Shown here in pieces: positions 1-13,500 of a DNA stretch of 64,000 bases (the stretch's first letter is position 1; each line of letters starts with the position of its first letter). A program made the translations under genes and the position numbers. Location of the stretch: the NCBI GenBank assembly GCA_037783415.1, contig JAZGTN010000029.1:1798001-1862000 (forward strand), given 5' to 3'. Origin of the DNA: Leptasterias polaris. Taxonomy: Eukaryota > Echinodermata > Asteroidea > Forcipulatida > Asteriidae. The notes below the pieces were generated by a model. It saw nothing but the letters and a program-made list of their open reading frames with translations. It was not told the origin of the DNA and did not search any database.

Positions 1-78
1 GCAGTCACACTGATCCTAGGACGGTGTGACGTTACCCTTTGGGAGCGTAGAGATTCGAACAACCATGAAGCCCCCGTG

Positions 79-191
79 CGTACGGTAGGATATCAACTAA
101 GAGGATGCGTGGTATCGTACGGTAGGATATCAACTAAGAGGATGCGTGGTATCGTACGGTAGGATATCAACTAAGAGGATGCGTGGTATCG
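79..191. repeat. 37-bp tandem repeat, three copies
   Basis: The unit starting CGTACGGTAGGATATC occurs three times without change between copies, which points to recent expansion. Confidence 0.95.
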
Positions 192-1140
192 CCGGGATTT
201 AGATGAAGATTACACCTTTGGAAACAAATCGTCTGTAGATGTATATCCATATGAAGTATTCATGTCTTTACAAAGACCTTTGAAATCTCCTAAATTAATT
301 AAACATTACAGTTTGGGATACAGAAACAGTTGAGCTATAGAGTGTTACTATATCACGGGTGGTTTAATGCTTCTAAATTAAATCTACTTTCCTATAACAT
401 GTGTTTTGTATCTTGAATTTTCTTAGAGTTCACACGGACAAACTTCAGGAATGTTTATTACGTGTCTTACGTCTGAACAGGATTGAACATGTATTTTTGT
501 TTTTCGAGAGAGGCTTGTTTAGCAATCAACTACTTCTCTATAAATCATATACAATGTAATCTCAGTCATCATTTTTATAAGAAGTGAACTCCGTGCGTTT
601 GTAATGAAGTATGTAAGTATTTTATTTATAATAAAATAACAAAAAATAATGAAATCAAACGCCAGAAAAAAAGTTACTCACCTTCAATATGTTATAAATC
701 AGTCACGTTTACTTGCTAATTAATCGATTTTCTCCGCCACCATTTATTCGACAAAACCTCGGATGAACTTGCCTCTTCTTCATTGAACATTTGAGACGAG
801 AAATCTGTTATACATGCCTCAACACGCTTAATAATCAGAAGAGTTTACGGCAATTTAAATTCAAAATCTCAAGAGTTTTTTCTTTTTTAGCAGAGTTCAC
901 CTGATATCATGGGACAAAAAAACTACGGCGTGGTAAATTGTATTGATTGCAGCGGGCCCGCACACGTGAACGTCCAGGGTTGAGCGGAAGGCTTGCGAAA
1001 TACTAAACTTTCCGCTCCGTGTCGCGTGAACAGAGTCAAGACATCGAAGCCGGATGGACGTGAAAAGGTTTCGTCTGTCTATCTGAAAAATGTCCGTTAA
1101 TATATTCATGTTTTCCCCTTAAGTCCTTCCTTTCGCTTCA

Positions 1141-1162
1141 CCCCCCCCCCCCCCCCCCCCCC
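1141..1162. repeat. Poly-C run of 22
   Basis: Uninterrupted C homopolymer, one of at least nine runs of 16 or more C or G in the window. Confidence 0.95.
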
Positions 1163-1350
1163 AATTACAAATACATTCGTGTCTCGTATACTTGGCTGTA
1201 AAGGACGTGCAACCTCTGTGCGTGTTTCACGAATCGTCAAAACGTATGTTATTGCTACGATGTATGTTGTATGCCATCTAATTAAAGTGAAATCCAAAAC
1301 TGGTGCAGTTTTCAACACAAACTGCGACATGCAATTCTTGTATTAGTACA

Positions 1351-1967
1351 TAAAAGGAGGGTATATCTTTGGTAATGACTCCAAACATTAATGACCACAA
1401 AACTGACTTGGTAAAGAGCACTGGAGAGCTGCAATATTCTAAGAAATTGTATTATTTGTGTACTTTTAATACACTTATTTAATGACAACTCTCTAATTGT
1501 ATATAGCCGTTGTTTATAACTCTAGGCAACCTACTTTGTATATATCATATTAATTACTTTGTTCCTTTAATTAGTAAATAAGCTTTGGTTTTTTGTGTGT
1601 GAAGGATGTGATATTTTGGAGTGTGAAATAAACGGAGTCGTATAACTCCAATCAAGAGAAAAAAAGAAAAAAAAATTGTTAGAAACGATCCTTTTTAGTT
1701 GGTAGTTTTAGAGAAGGAAGCATTTTTGCTCACCTCGAATTTTGAATCTAAGAAAGGCTGCAGGCATGAAACTTTCGGGCATCTCAGAACACACAATTCT
1801 ATTCAACAAGGGTCGTGCTTTTTCTTTCATTGTTTTCTTGCAACTTCGATGACCAATGGAGCCTAAATATTCACAAGTTTGTTATTGTATATGCATAATG
1901 TTGCAGGGATACATCAAAGTGAGGCTACTTGCCTTTGACAATTACCAAAATTATTCCCTACCTTTAA
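1351..1967 (+). mobile_element. MITE family A copy, interrupted
   Basis: The ends AAAGGAGGGTATA...TTTGGTAAT and ATTACCAAAATTATTCCCTACCTTT are imperfect inverted repeats. The body (GTTAGAAACGATCC, GCATCTCAGAACACACAATT-like and CGATGACCAATGGAGCC) is shared with 36598-36900, 54095-54420 and 21122-21221. About 220 bp of unrelated AT-rich sequence (1440-1665) splits it. It resembles an abundant echinoderm repeat known from memory. Confidence 0.6.
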
Positions 1968-2727
1968 ATCTGACTTACAAGTCACATCTTAATATTTAAA
2001 CTGCTGCACGCAATCTTACAGTATACATAACAGTTGGGTCCCTCTGTATTGTTTTGCTGTCATGAAAAACGGAACAGTTTCTGAACGCCCAGAAATAACA
2101 GACGCACTGTCGTAATGAGTAAACGTCTCAGTAAAAGAAAAAAGTAAAAACACACATTTAACAAAATGCCCCGAGGAGAACCAATCGACATATATTTTCT
2201 GAAATCACATCAGACACAAAGAGTCAATCAGAGTGATTAGCCTAGCTGAATCTCGGGTAAAAATGGTGATTTAACTACCCTCCTGCCGCCAATTAGGCGA
2301 CAGGGATCTCACTGGCTGTCCGTTGACCAGATAAACCTTCCTGCGGCCGGTCGCGCGTTCGTCTCCATCGCCTGGACTCAAGCTCTTCATAACTCACATG
2401 CCCTTTAGTTTACACAACCAAATATAAGATGAATGCACAACAGATTTTTCAATTTTGTCCAAAAGGTCATCCTTTTTCAGATTTTGTTGAGTCCTAATCC
2501 CCATCGTCGTCGTATTGTTCATGATTACGAGGCCTCGACTTGGACTTGATGACGTGTTAACTGCGCGATGGATCAAGACGTTTGTATAATGAACAAGTTG
2601 ATGCAAAAATAGCCGTAGCTGAAATTCCAAACCAAAAGGTTGGTTTGTAAATTTTATTTTGTTTTATTGTGTGATTGTTATTCCCCTTCTTTTTGGTGCC
2701 GTGTGGGTTCTCACCGTCTAGAAAAAC

Positions 2728-2763
2728 CTAAAAGTGATCCAGACGCGTCTGGATCACTTTTAG
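2728..2763. repeat. Perfect 36-bp palindrome
   Basis: CTAAAAGTGATCCAGACG is followed with no spacer by its exact reverse complement. It could form a cruciform or be the fused ends of a deleted element. Confidence 0.95.
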
Positions 2764-4575
2764 ACATTGATTTGTTTTCGCTTTTTGAGTTGAATCTTAA
2801 AGGCACCTGGCAGTGGTATTTTTTCAAAATAAAGCTTTTGTCATTAATATATACATTTTTATGAGTGGAATGTGAATAAACAATTTACTAAGGTAAAAAA
2901 ATTGTATTTTTCTTTTAATTACAAATTAAAAAATTAAAAACTTCCCTTGCACACTACTACCAACGAAAAAATCCCCGGGCTATCCAAGTGTTCGCTGCAT
3001 AGCGCTGAAAACGACGTCGGACCGGACCACTTTGCCCTCGTTAGCCTAACTTTCGATGCCCGTAACTGCCTATATTTGGGATCTGCAGGAAAAAAATGCT
3101 GGCTGACCCCATCTTTAGTCGTTTTGCTGCATCCAGCAGTAATTTTCGCTGGAAAAATGCAAGAAAAAAAAACCTTTTGGATAACCAAACGAAACGTACA
3201 ATCTCACTACTTGCACGTGTATATACAACGTAAATGCAGGCAAGTTCGAGTGGGTTCGATGTTCAATCGAGGCGAAGTCTTCCTCGATTGACGTCACAAA
3301 AAGGGATGGGCGGAGTCGCCCCCAAACAACTTTATCTATTTTTTTAACATATAAATACTGACAAACAATTACTCAAAAAATTGTTTTATTGTTAATATAC
3401 ATATACTCTTATATAAAAAAAGAAAAATCTATTTCCAGGTGACTTTAAGGCATACATAATTATGTGTTAGTAAGTTTATCCCTCTTTAATTTTTGTCTAC
3501 TCTCCAGCTATTATTTTGTTCTAACCTCGATTGTTTCCCCACTATTTATTTTATTTAATTTTATTTTTGGGGTCGTCTCTTCATGTCTTAATGTCTTTGT
3601 ATTTAGATGTTTTTATTATAATTGCTTAATGTTTTATCTCTATTTTAATTCACATTAATTATTTTTGATGTCACTCTTTGTAAACTGAACTTTATGTTTA
3701 GTCTTCAGACTTACTGTTTGGTATTTTTTCATAAAACCGAAATAATTGAATGAATGATTGAATTGAAATGTTTGAAATGTATGAATACAAAATAATAAAG
3801 AAAAGAATCAAGACAGAGAGGAGGAGGTTGCTGTAGTGACATTCGCACAAAACACTCACCACTGTATCCGCCACAGGCAGGACAAAAAGTATGGATTATT
3901 CCAACAAATAAAATAATAACATCACCACAGCGAACCCAACAGTTAAATTCACCAATTCTTAATTTGTTGTATACCCCTTGAGACCTCTAAATTTGTTCTT
4001 TCCTTTGTCCATCTACTTAGCATCCTCACATTGATTTTGTACACAGAAATCCAAGAGTTCTCCTGGTGGATACCTTTTTTGTTCCTACTGTCTTCGGGTA
4101 GCAAATATTTAAAAATTAGAAGTTCACTAAGATTTAGTTTTAGTTATTCTTTGTGGGGTTGGGTCTGGATGCAGTCTTCGGGAAATATCGACCGTTGTCT
4201 CGTCAATAATTTCCTATGGGCCTAGATTATATAATACTTTTAAACGGCATATTTCAGTGTACAATAGGCAGCGTGAAAGCTGTTTGGATTATATTTCAAG
4301 AAGGTGTCATTTTCCTCTCTCTGCCTTGTTTGTCTTCATTGATTTCAATTCGACAGGCCGCCTGCCTTGAAAACGGGTCCGGTTCGTGCACTTTTTGGGG
4401 TCCACATTCTGCCTTAATATCCACTGTGTTTATTTTTAAATGTGTCTCATACATTCAATGTCAAGATATAGATTGGCAATGTACTGTTGCATTCAATATA
4501 ATCACAATGTTTCCCCCATATGGGTACACTGTGAGTGAGTCAATGAGATCTCACCACCGACGAGCGGTAACAACA

Positions 4576-4678
4576 GGGCCCAAGTTCGTGGCTCTGCTTA
4601 CCACAGCAATCTACGTTTACTTTAATGGGCCATAAGTACAGCATTCCACGGTAAGTAGAGCCATGAAATTTGGCCCCC
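4576..4678. mobile_element. Short palindromic MITE, 103 bp
   Basis: Starts GGGCCCAAGTTCGTGGCTCT and ends with the inverse, AGAGCCATGAAATTTGGCCC. It contains no open frame. It belongs to the loose GGGCC-AATTTCATGGCTC class of foldback MITEs. Confidence 0.7.
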
Positions 4679-7651
4679 AGTTGGTGAAGGGAAAACATCA
4701 CGTGTCGACCAATGAGACATACGGATGTGTTACAGCTCCGCCCAATGAAGGACTAAAACACGCCGAAGTCCATGATTGTTCAACGCTGAATGCTAAACAT
4801 TCCCACCAAATACATTTAGATTTATCTCAACCTTTTGAAATAATTATAAGAAAACAAATTTCTGTGGCCGATATTTTCTCGAGATTAGATTCAAAATGAC
4901 TCCACCCTGGAACAGGCTTACTCCAACCATAGTGAATAAAACAACCATGATGTAATGATGTAAACATTATGCACACACACGCTGTATGCAGACGACCGAT
5001 CACCTCAGACCAATCATAACACAGATATGGAAAGCTTACGTCACAGCACGTTTATCCAATGAAATCCATGTTTACAATGAAATCATTGGGCCTGTAATAC
5101 CGGTGCCTATCATTATCCTTGCGGATAAAGACAGGGGACCAGTCAAGCCAAGCCCCTATTACGATGTATTCAAACTAATCCGCTGATGGCGCAGTTGAAC
5201 ATCCAACTTCTTGTGTACGTTTCAAAGTGACGCGTATAGAAGTCAAGGTAATCTGGGTGACAACTGATGATTTTGTGTATCGGCACGCGGGTGCACCACA
5301 TCACACTATACAGAATAGTGACTGAACCAAGCCTTGTGAATGTTTTTGATAAACCCATGACTTATTTCTATAAATAAAATAAATTGTTTCTAAATAATTG
5401 CCTTCAAGGATTGCTGAAGTTTTGGTCTTATAAAATCATGTTCAGGGGTTGTTGAGTTTCGATTTGGGGCATTTTGAGTGTAACGTTGCCCTATGGACTA
5501 CGAATCTCCGTGTGAAATGAATGCGAGGTCAAAGGTACATCTGGCAACATCCGGCGTTATTCACGAGCCTCGAAGTGTGACGTCAGATGTTCAGGCTAGG
5601 GTTGGGCTTGTTATACCTGCATCAGCCTGATTCCATTCGTATAAGAAATGAAATAAATACATATTCAAACAACACTTTCTAATTATAAGTAGTAATTTTA
5701 GGCAAACACCATCTCAAGAGGGTAACCAGTAATTAACACAAGATACGTACGCATTTTGGTTTATTGATAATGTTTGTTTAATAAGATTTTACGCTATGAT
5801 TCAGTAAAACGCCTAAACTACGGTCATGAAAGGGTGGGGGCGCCCTACACTAATAGCACACATAATCTTTACGTTCCAACCAATAGTGCTGTCTTATATC
5901 AAGACCACTGATTGTGATGGGACGTTTGTTTCCAGTCGGCACATTTCAAAAAATCCAAACTGCGTTTTTTCTCTTCGTCTTCTTTTATTTTGTTTTGTAA
6001 AAGCATTCAAATGCATGCGTAGTTTTTCCAAAAAAATAATCGAATCATCTTCTCATAATCGAATCATAATTATCTTTCTTATTTTTCATAATTAATTAAG
6101 CCTGTGATTTATAAAACAAAACAAAGACTAACAAAACAAAACAAAACAAAAAAACAAAACAAACGAACAAATACCCCCAACAAACACCCCACACCCCATA
6201 CAAACCAAAAAACAAACACCTAAAGAAGCCAACAAACAAACAAACAACGGCTATTATTATCAATGAATTAAATCTGCCTTTTTTGCAGTGCATTTCTTTA
6301 AAGTGATGAGTATCAGACGCAACCTTTGAGCTCTTCAAGCACAGATATATACTGGCAATAAATGTAAAGCCTCATTGCACAGGACAATGCACAGTACAGA
6401 CTGCACTTAGGCATGGAACGAGCAATATTCATAAAAAGTAAACTGAATAAAGAGAACATGGAAGTTTTTGATTCAATGTAAAAGGCAAAATTAGGCGACA
6501 TAAGAAGGACAATTTTAGAAGACTCTGGTACTGCCTCATTAAATCTACTAGATTTTTAAACTAAATTTTTTTTACAAATTACAAAAAAACACAGCTAAGA
6601 CAACGTTAAAGCTTTTTTACATTTTGTTTTGTCTAATCAAGTAGTCAAGTATAAAACTGCCTTTCTTGAATTTGACTAACCACTATTTTCGCCTTAAGCT
6701 TACAATTCGATTCAATTTAATTCAATTCAATAATTGTATTTAATTCACAACAGTTTACAAATAAAAAAAGTGACATATGTTTCCCCGGTGTGGACGATAA
6801 ACAATCACATTCAATTACTGACTACAAATAATTCACCCCCCTCCCACCCTTCCATGATGACGGCCTCTTGTTTTGTGAGCACACTGTATACTATTTGTAT
6901 GAGTTAAGCTGACAATAATTGTCCCATGTTTTCAAGAAGCAAAGTCCGTTATCGAAATCACGGTTTCGACTTTGCTTGGGCTACGTCGATAAATTTTTGA
7001 AAACGTAATGCTGTCAGCACGGTGACTTTGAAACAGGCGGACTGTGACCCAAGCCGAAGCCCAAGCTAATAAATAACCGTGCTTTTGAAAACAGTAACCC
7101 CAAAATGTGTGTAACTTTGAAAGACAACGCTGTAAAATGATTTGTATTTGACATTAAAAAAAGGCTGGTTTTATCCTTTTTGTTTGGGCTCATCTCGATG
7201 GCCTATCGTCTTACGGTGGGTGTCATGAATGTCGTATGCGAAGAAACAATAGTAAACTTGCAGGTTCAGGTGTAAATCTCGTTTTGGAGGAGTGTTAGCT
7301 CTGAAAAGAGCCGGTGTGGTCTCGGCGTTTCGAACAGTAAACTCTGGTTATCTTCGTTGTTGTATGTAGTTTACAGCTCCGACTTGCAGACTTGTGGACT
7401 GTTTATAACCACAGGAAGAAAGACGGTTATTTGTACGTGTCAAAGGTGATGGCACTTGTCTTATCTTTTTACAATTTTGTGTTTGATTTTATTATCTGTA
7501 TTGAAATAGTTATCTGCTTACAACCGAACTTCAAATTATTTATTTTTTCTTTATGACCAATATCTATTTTTAAAAAGGGCTTCGCATAATAATAAAGTGT
7601 CAAATATTAAAATAAACCACAAGGTTATTTGGCTTCTAACTGGCACCCCCC

Positions 7652-7777
7652 GAACAAGGATATTGACATAGTAGGGAGACCACCAGCATAGGGCTAGATA
7701 GCTCAGTTGTAGAGCGCCGGCACGTTAAACCGGAGGTAGTTGGTTCTAATCCCGCTCTAGTCAATATTTCCTTGTTC
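7652..7777 (+). mobile_element. Palindromic element carrying a tRNA-like core
   Basis: Bounded by GAACAAGGATATTGAC and its near inverse GTCAATATTTCCTTGTTC. The core 7692-7763 folds as a tRNA: a 7-bp acceptor stem GGCTAGA/TCTAGTC, D stem GCTC/GAGC, anticodon loop with GTT (Asn), and a T arm. Defects are a short D loop, a C-A mismatch closing the anticodon stem, C at position 33 and TTCTAAT in place of TTCGAAT, so it is probably not a working tRNA. Confidence 0.65.
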
Positions 7778-8448
7778 AACCCAAAATCAATAATAAAGTG
7801 TGTTACGTTTCACGGAATAAATGCCTGGTTGTGTTATCGCGATATCATAAGTTATGTTTTTAGTTAGGAGGCAAAATATTCATGTATTTATCATAAATGT
7901 ATGTTATTATTATTTATTTATCAATTTAAGTTTCAAGCTTACAATGGGTTAGCCCGTGTTGTTTATTAGTACATGTAAATGAATGCATGCTGGTTCTTGT
8001 TATTATTGTAATATAAAGCGTGAATTGGTTGGGTTTCATGAAGAAAAAAAACCCATCGATTTGAAAAAGAAAAACAATCTGAACTTACAAAGGAATATTC
8101 TGGTCACCTAGTCTTGGAGTTCCGTTCGGGTCACCTAGTTTCCGTTCATGTACAAGTATTCCCGGAAAAGAGGTTAATCCGAACGGTAGAACCAAAGTCT
8201 CGACGTTTCAAGCAGTGTAACCTGATGTCTTCATACTTGAATAATTGCCCGCTGAGAAACCCGTTGACACCATGTATGTTCCGCTAAGCTCGGCATACCT
8301 CAAACTCACCTTCAAACTGGTAACTCCTTGGCATTAGGGGGGGGGGAGGGGGCTACTGACCCCTCACCATTCCAATACCAACCCATATGATACGCAACAG
8401 CCACATTGTGCTATTTCTACCTGATCTTTCAAAGTTCATTCCTGCTAT

Positions 8449-8538
8449 AGTTTAGTTTATTCTTGCTATAGTTTAGTTTATTCTTGCTATAGTTTAGTTT
8501 ATTCTTGCTATAGTTTAGTTCAAATTGCTATAGTTTGA
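8449..8538. repeat. 21-bp tandem repeat, about four copies
   Basis: The unit TTGCTATAGTTTAGTTTATTC is repeated with a few substitutions. Confidence 0.9.
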
Positions 8539-9044
8539 CCCCTTTTCAGGTGTCTCAAGCTGTTCAATCTACATGTGTTTATAACAGTGGAAAATTGGGT
8601 GGAAATTGTGGAAATCTATAACCGTCTTGTTTTTATTATAAACCTGTCACAATCAGTTTCACTACCAATACAGTAACACAGCTTTATAACACGAACTACA
8701 TGATATTATTGGAATCAAATAAATGGAGACCGAGTATCTTTCAAAGTAAAACAAAAAGGTGACAAGTATTATTAATATTTGTAAGAAACACCCGTAGGTG
8801 ATAAATAATGGAAGTATACAAACAAAAATAAAGTTCACCACAACAATCGAAAAGGCGAAAAATCTGCCTCTGAACAGTTTGTCAGTTCATAATAATATTC
8901 TGGTATGAGAATAAACTGTGGTGAGAATAAATTGTACTATAGGTTAATATTTTTGTTATGATCATTATATTATTTACAGGTGTACACTGTTATGAATTAC
9001 ACCTTTGTGCGAAACGACACTAATGCATTTACTTGATAGTTTAA

Positions 9045-9262
9045 GGGCCATATCACATGCACATGAGACAATTTACAGGCAACTAGTTCCAGGCAATCTC
9101 CAAGTAGAAAAGGCTTTCACATTTTTAATGTTAACATTATTTTTCTTGGGGGGCATCGTTTGAGAAATTACTCCCTGTGCTACCAAACTGGTCCTGCAGC
9201 ATGCAATGCAGTTGCTTAGCTTCCAAGTTGCCTGTAAAGGTTACCTGTGTGTCAAGGCCATA
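9045..9262. mobile_element. MITE with imperfect inverted ends, about 218 bp
   Basis: The left end GGGCCATATCACATG with TTTACAGGCAACT is mirrored at the right by AGTTGCCTGTAAAGG and TCAAGGCCAT. Non-coding; some mismatches suggest age. Confidence 0.55.
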
Positions 9263-10378
9263 TAAGTCACGGCCGAATATTCGTGCACCTGATCTTCAAT
9301 TCGCCCACGAAATATTAGGTCTGCAGATGAATTGAAATAATTGGATTCAATACCATGGCTCACTCAGTACGTTAGAGGGCGCTATTTGAATTTGTCCACG
9401 AGTGTAGACAGTGGAGTACCACACCCTAAGCTTCCCCATAGCAACCAATGCTAAATATTCAAAAAAGAAAGTGAAAAACATAATATGTAAAAGTCTCCCG
9501 GCCTTTTGAAAACAAACCAAACATTTTTACTGATAACTAAACTTACAAATGCATTTAACTTACAGAAGAACTAATCAATTATGTGCATGTTATACTTACA
9601 ATGGTAACGAACACAAAACATAGTTAATGTATTGTGCATGTAATACAAACAGTAGTATACATGAATATAAAAGAATACCATTACCCGGTATTACAATTTG
9701 GGTCGTAAACAAATGATAAACAAAATCAGAATGAAACATATAATAATAATTGTGAACTTGTGTTAGCTCTGATCATGTTAACGTGTGTAAAGCCAAAGTT
9801 AGTAGATGATTATAATAAACACCTAGATGACAGCTCTGGGATTTTATGATAATCGCCGAGGTTTACTTAAATACGCTGATGTAATAAGAAAGGTCAACAT
9901 AATATCATGCAGCATTAACTGTAATGAATTATGACTCATGCTAGCATGAAGTTCCTTTTTAATTGTGTCGCCATCTTTGTTTACTTATAATAATATAAAC
10001 AAGTAAAATAAACCACGCAAATAAAAGCCACTTCTGATTTAAACCTTTTCGGGGGCTACAGCTTGTTGGCTGTTGGCTCCAACTTGCAGTGACTTAGCCG
10101 TAGCCACATTCAATAAATCGTCATTGACGGACACAACCGTGACTGGAACTTGCCTGTATGTGTTTTCTTGTTTATGAGACTCAACGTTAATTTGTGACCA
10201 ATATTGCATTGCATAATATTATAACAAAGAAGGCGACAGCATGAAGAGGATCCTTTGGTAGACTCTAAAAGGTAACTGGTATCCGCCACATTGCGTGACC
10301 TCATCAATAGCCTTGAGCACTGATCAATCCGCGCAGTTGCGTCTACCGGTTACCGTTTAGAGTCTAACATATTGGGGC

Positions 10379-10550
10379 CTACCCTTCGTCTCGCTGGGAG
10401 CCTATTTCCGACACTCCTTGTACATTGTGATGCTCTTTGTAAGATGTATCAATATGCATGCTGATCAACAGGTAGTAGATCCATCCTCCCAACGGTCCAC
10501 CTATGAAGGGACCCACGATGGGTATCCACCACCACTGGAGACCACCGGGT
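10379..10550 (-). CDS. Aquaglyceroporin exon 6 and stop (residues 239-295)
   Basis: Encodes the last membrane helix (WWWIPIVGPFIGG...) and a 25-residue hydrophilic cytosolic tail ending in SQRDEG and TAG. Acceptor ATAACAG. I saw no clear AATAAA just downstream on this strand. Confidence 0.92.
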
Positions 10551-13500
10551 CTGTTATGAAGAAAGATTGAGTGGGAAAGGCATATCAATCAGTGTTGAAT
10601 CTGAACCATGGGAAGTTGGCCCCTTGGTAGAGCTGCTAGCAACATAAACTGGCTTAGCAGAAATGAGTTATTACAATAAGAAACAAATATGCATAAAGTA
10701 GGGAGATTTATACGGAAGCCTGGAAGAGCCACAACAAATAAAACAAAATTAAGAGTATCTCGCCTCGAACAGACTATCTTGGGGAGTTAGCCGCTGTAGA
10801 CCTAGTATGTGAACTTGTTGTTCATGTCGTTGGTGTGGGTTTTTTTTCAACTCATCAATTTCATTGTCATCGTTGTTTTGTCATCATCAACTCTGGCCAT
10901 AGTGGCCATAGTGGTCATGGTAACCGTTTCATTGAATCACAATAACACAAAAGAAGTCAATGCCACTGTCAAATTCACCATAATTGTTGGTGCAACACTC
11001 ACGTGACCTCCAATATCATAATCATTATTGTAGTCCAATACTTACGCCCAGACTTCCGGTCCGTACCCAGCGACGGCAGTGAACAGGCGGGGTCCGAAAT
11101 CCCTGGCGGGGTTGATACCGTAACCGTAGTTATAGCCGAAACTGATGCCGACAGCAAAGAACGTCAAACCCACGAACAGAGGCTCCAATCCACTCGGTGG
11201 CTTAGAATTCTTCTTGTCTGTCACGGCCATGATGCCTGCCACTAGAATGGCGGTGCCCACCACCTAAGGCCAAAGAAAGAAATGGTTACCAAAACTTGCT
11301 TTTTCGGATTACTATAAAACTTTCTTGGTGCATCAGATTGTCCCATTAGTTGGAAGGAGTTATGGATATGTTTGAAAGTATGTCCCGAATGTTACTCGTC
11401 ACAGATTTTTATTGATTTTAAATTTTATGACATTCAAATCTGTGAGGATCATTCAAATCTGTGAGGAGGGGCCGTCTTGGTAAGAGCACAAGTTTGAAAA
11501 AAAAAACTGTCATGAGACAGTTGTGCCTATCCCAGATTCCTGTTGATAGCTCAACCATGCTTCCACTGCTTCATTAGCGAATTGTCGGGAAAAAATTTAG
11601 GATTTCATGCTCCATAATGACGACGAATAATATATAACCCAAAAGATTTGTGGAACAACTCCAGAGTTAGTCCTTATTGGTTATAAAAACAAAAGTATTA
11701 ACCACAAAAGAAAAAGAGTTCATTGTGATGAACACAACCCAGTTTTTCAGCAGGATGTTGCAACCCTGCTGAACCACCGGCAAATGCTTCTGAAGAGTAC
11801 GACAGGAAATTTACCACAGTCCCGTTTTCAAATTTGGAACACGATAATAAACCTGGTCTAGAAATCCTTCTCCCATCGTCACTCCTTCGGCCGGATAGGT
11901 TGCAAATATCCCCGCCGTTCCGGTAGGCCCCAGGGCGGTCCGGTTACCTCCATCGATCTTGTTGATGGTATCTGAAGTTCAAGAGTACAGAGAAACAACA
12001 TATTATAATATGTTCGGTATTCTAGTCACATGTTTATGCTGGATATTGCCTTAGAGCCTAGTAAAACCCATCACGAACACCCCCACCCCACCCCATTTGA
12101 GTATACACGGGCTTAAAAGTATGGACTGTGTGCCATCCATGAGATAGACTTGGTTTCAAGTCTGTGATCGCGGTTTTTAGTCGTCCTGATAGCCGATACA
12201 TTATTGCCTGAAACAGCGCCCTCTTGTGGATAAACCTCCGTCTTGAACCTACGATCACATGGCGAATTAGTCCAAAAGTGGACGGAACACTCTGATTGGT
12301 CAGAATCTCCGAAGCCTTCAATAAAATGCATATTCAAACTTAACCGTTTATACCACGGGATATAGTACAAAACTACAACATTGATGCACGTGTAACTAAT
12401 CTGTCTATGCTCAGTGATTCAACTTGCAGTTTGGAAACACAAAAAAACAAAGTGATTCTAGTTTTTAAATTCAAAATAAATTAAAAAAAACGTTGGGAAA
12501 ATCATTGGACGATACCATTCAAATCATAGGTGACACAATTTTTCGTCTAGTAAGGATCAGGTTGTTTGTCATGTTTATTTTTCAACATTTTTAAGAGTAC
12601 ATCTTGTATTAGGCCAAACAAAAAAACATGTTGAGTTGCCCTCCGCGACCGACCCAAAAATGCTGAAATCTCGGGTCGGGTTTTTTGTTTGTTTTTTTCC
12701 CCCCGTTTTTTCATTTTTTATGAAACTTACACATTATCTGTGTTTAACCAATCTAAAACGAATATATTTATTCCAAATAAGCTGAAACAATTTTGCAAAG
12801 CAAAGATTTTAAAGTAAACATGCAAGAGGTCGATATTTTACGTTTTGTGTTTTGTGTGCCGCTACACTCGTAGTCGTACGCAACGTGCCCGGCCATCTAC
12901 GGTACCTCGGATCGATCCCACGCAATAGCACATGACATGAACTGCCTGCAGACAGAATTCGCTGGCATACAGCCCGAATTCGCTTGAGCCAAGAAGCGGA
13001 TTCACTGGTGGTACCCAACACTTGTTTTGAGCGCGAGTACCTGATCAAACGGTCATTTTTAGAACTTGTGTAACCTCTTAGCTTGCCTTGTGTGTTTTGG
13101 ATGTTCAAACAAATAACTTTTCAATAGGATATTTCAAACAATAATTGTGCAACTTACTCCGAATTATTTTCCGCGATGAGTACCGGGCGCCGCCATTTTG
13201 GAATGATCCCAATCATGCCAATCAAACTACGACGTCATCGGCCGGCCAGACTGTGGGAGGAGCGTATAAGTAAAGCAACCATTGAAATGTTCGCACCCTC
13301 GCTCCGCCCACCAGCCGGCCGATGACATGGTATTTTGATTGGCATGATTGGATCATTCCAAAATGGCGGCGCCCGGCACACATCGCGGAAAGTATTTCGG
13401 AGTAAGTCGCACAATTATTGTTTGAAATATATTTTTAAAAGATCGTTTGTTTGAACATCCAAAACACGCAAGGCAAGCTAAGAGCTAGGTGAACACATTT

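Larger units (their letters stand above)
192..10378. other. Intergenic region downstream of the aquaporin gene
   Basis: Besides the repeats listed, it holds AT-rich unique sequence, simple repeats (AAC/CAAA at 6115-6245) and short GC-richer patches (900-1080, 2280-2400). Open frames of 60-140 codons show no conserved motif or splice context. Confidence 0.6.

Noticed and set aside
7692..7763. Functional tRNA-Asn gene
   Set aside because: Mismatch in the anticodon stem, C at position 33, a short D loop and a changed T loop make it a pseudo-tRNA within a repeat.
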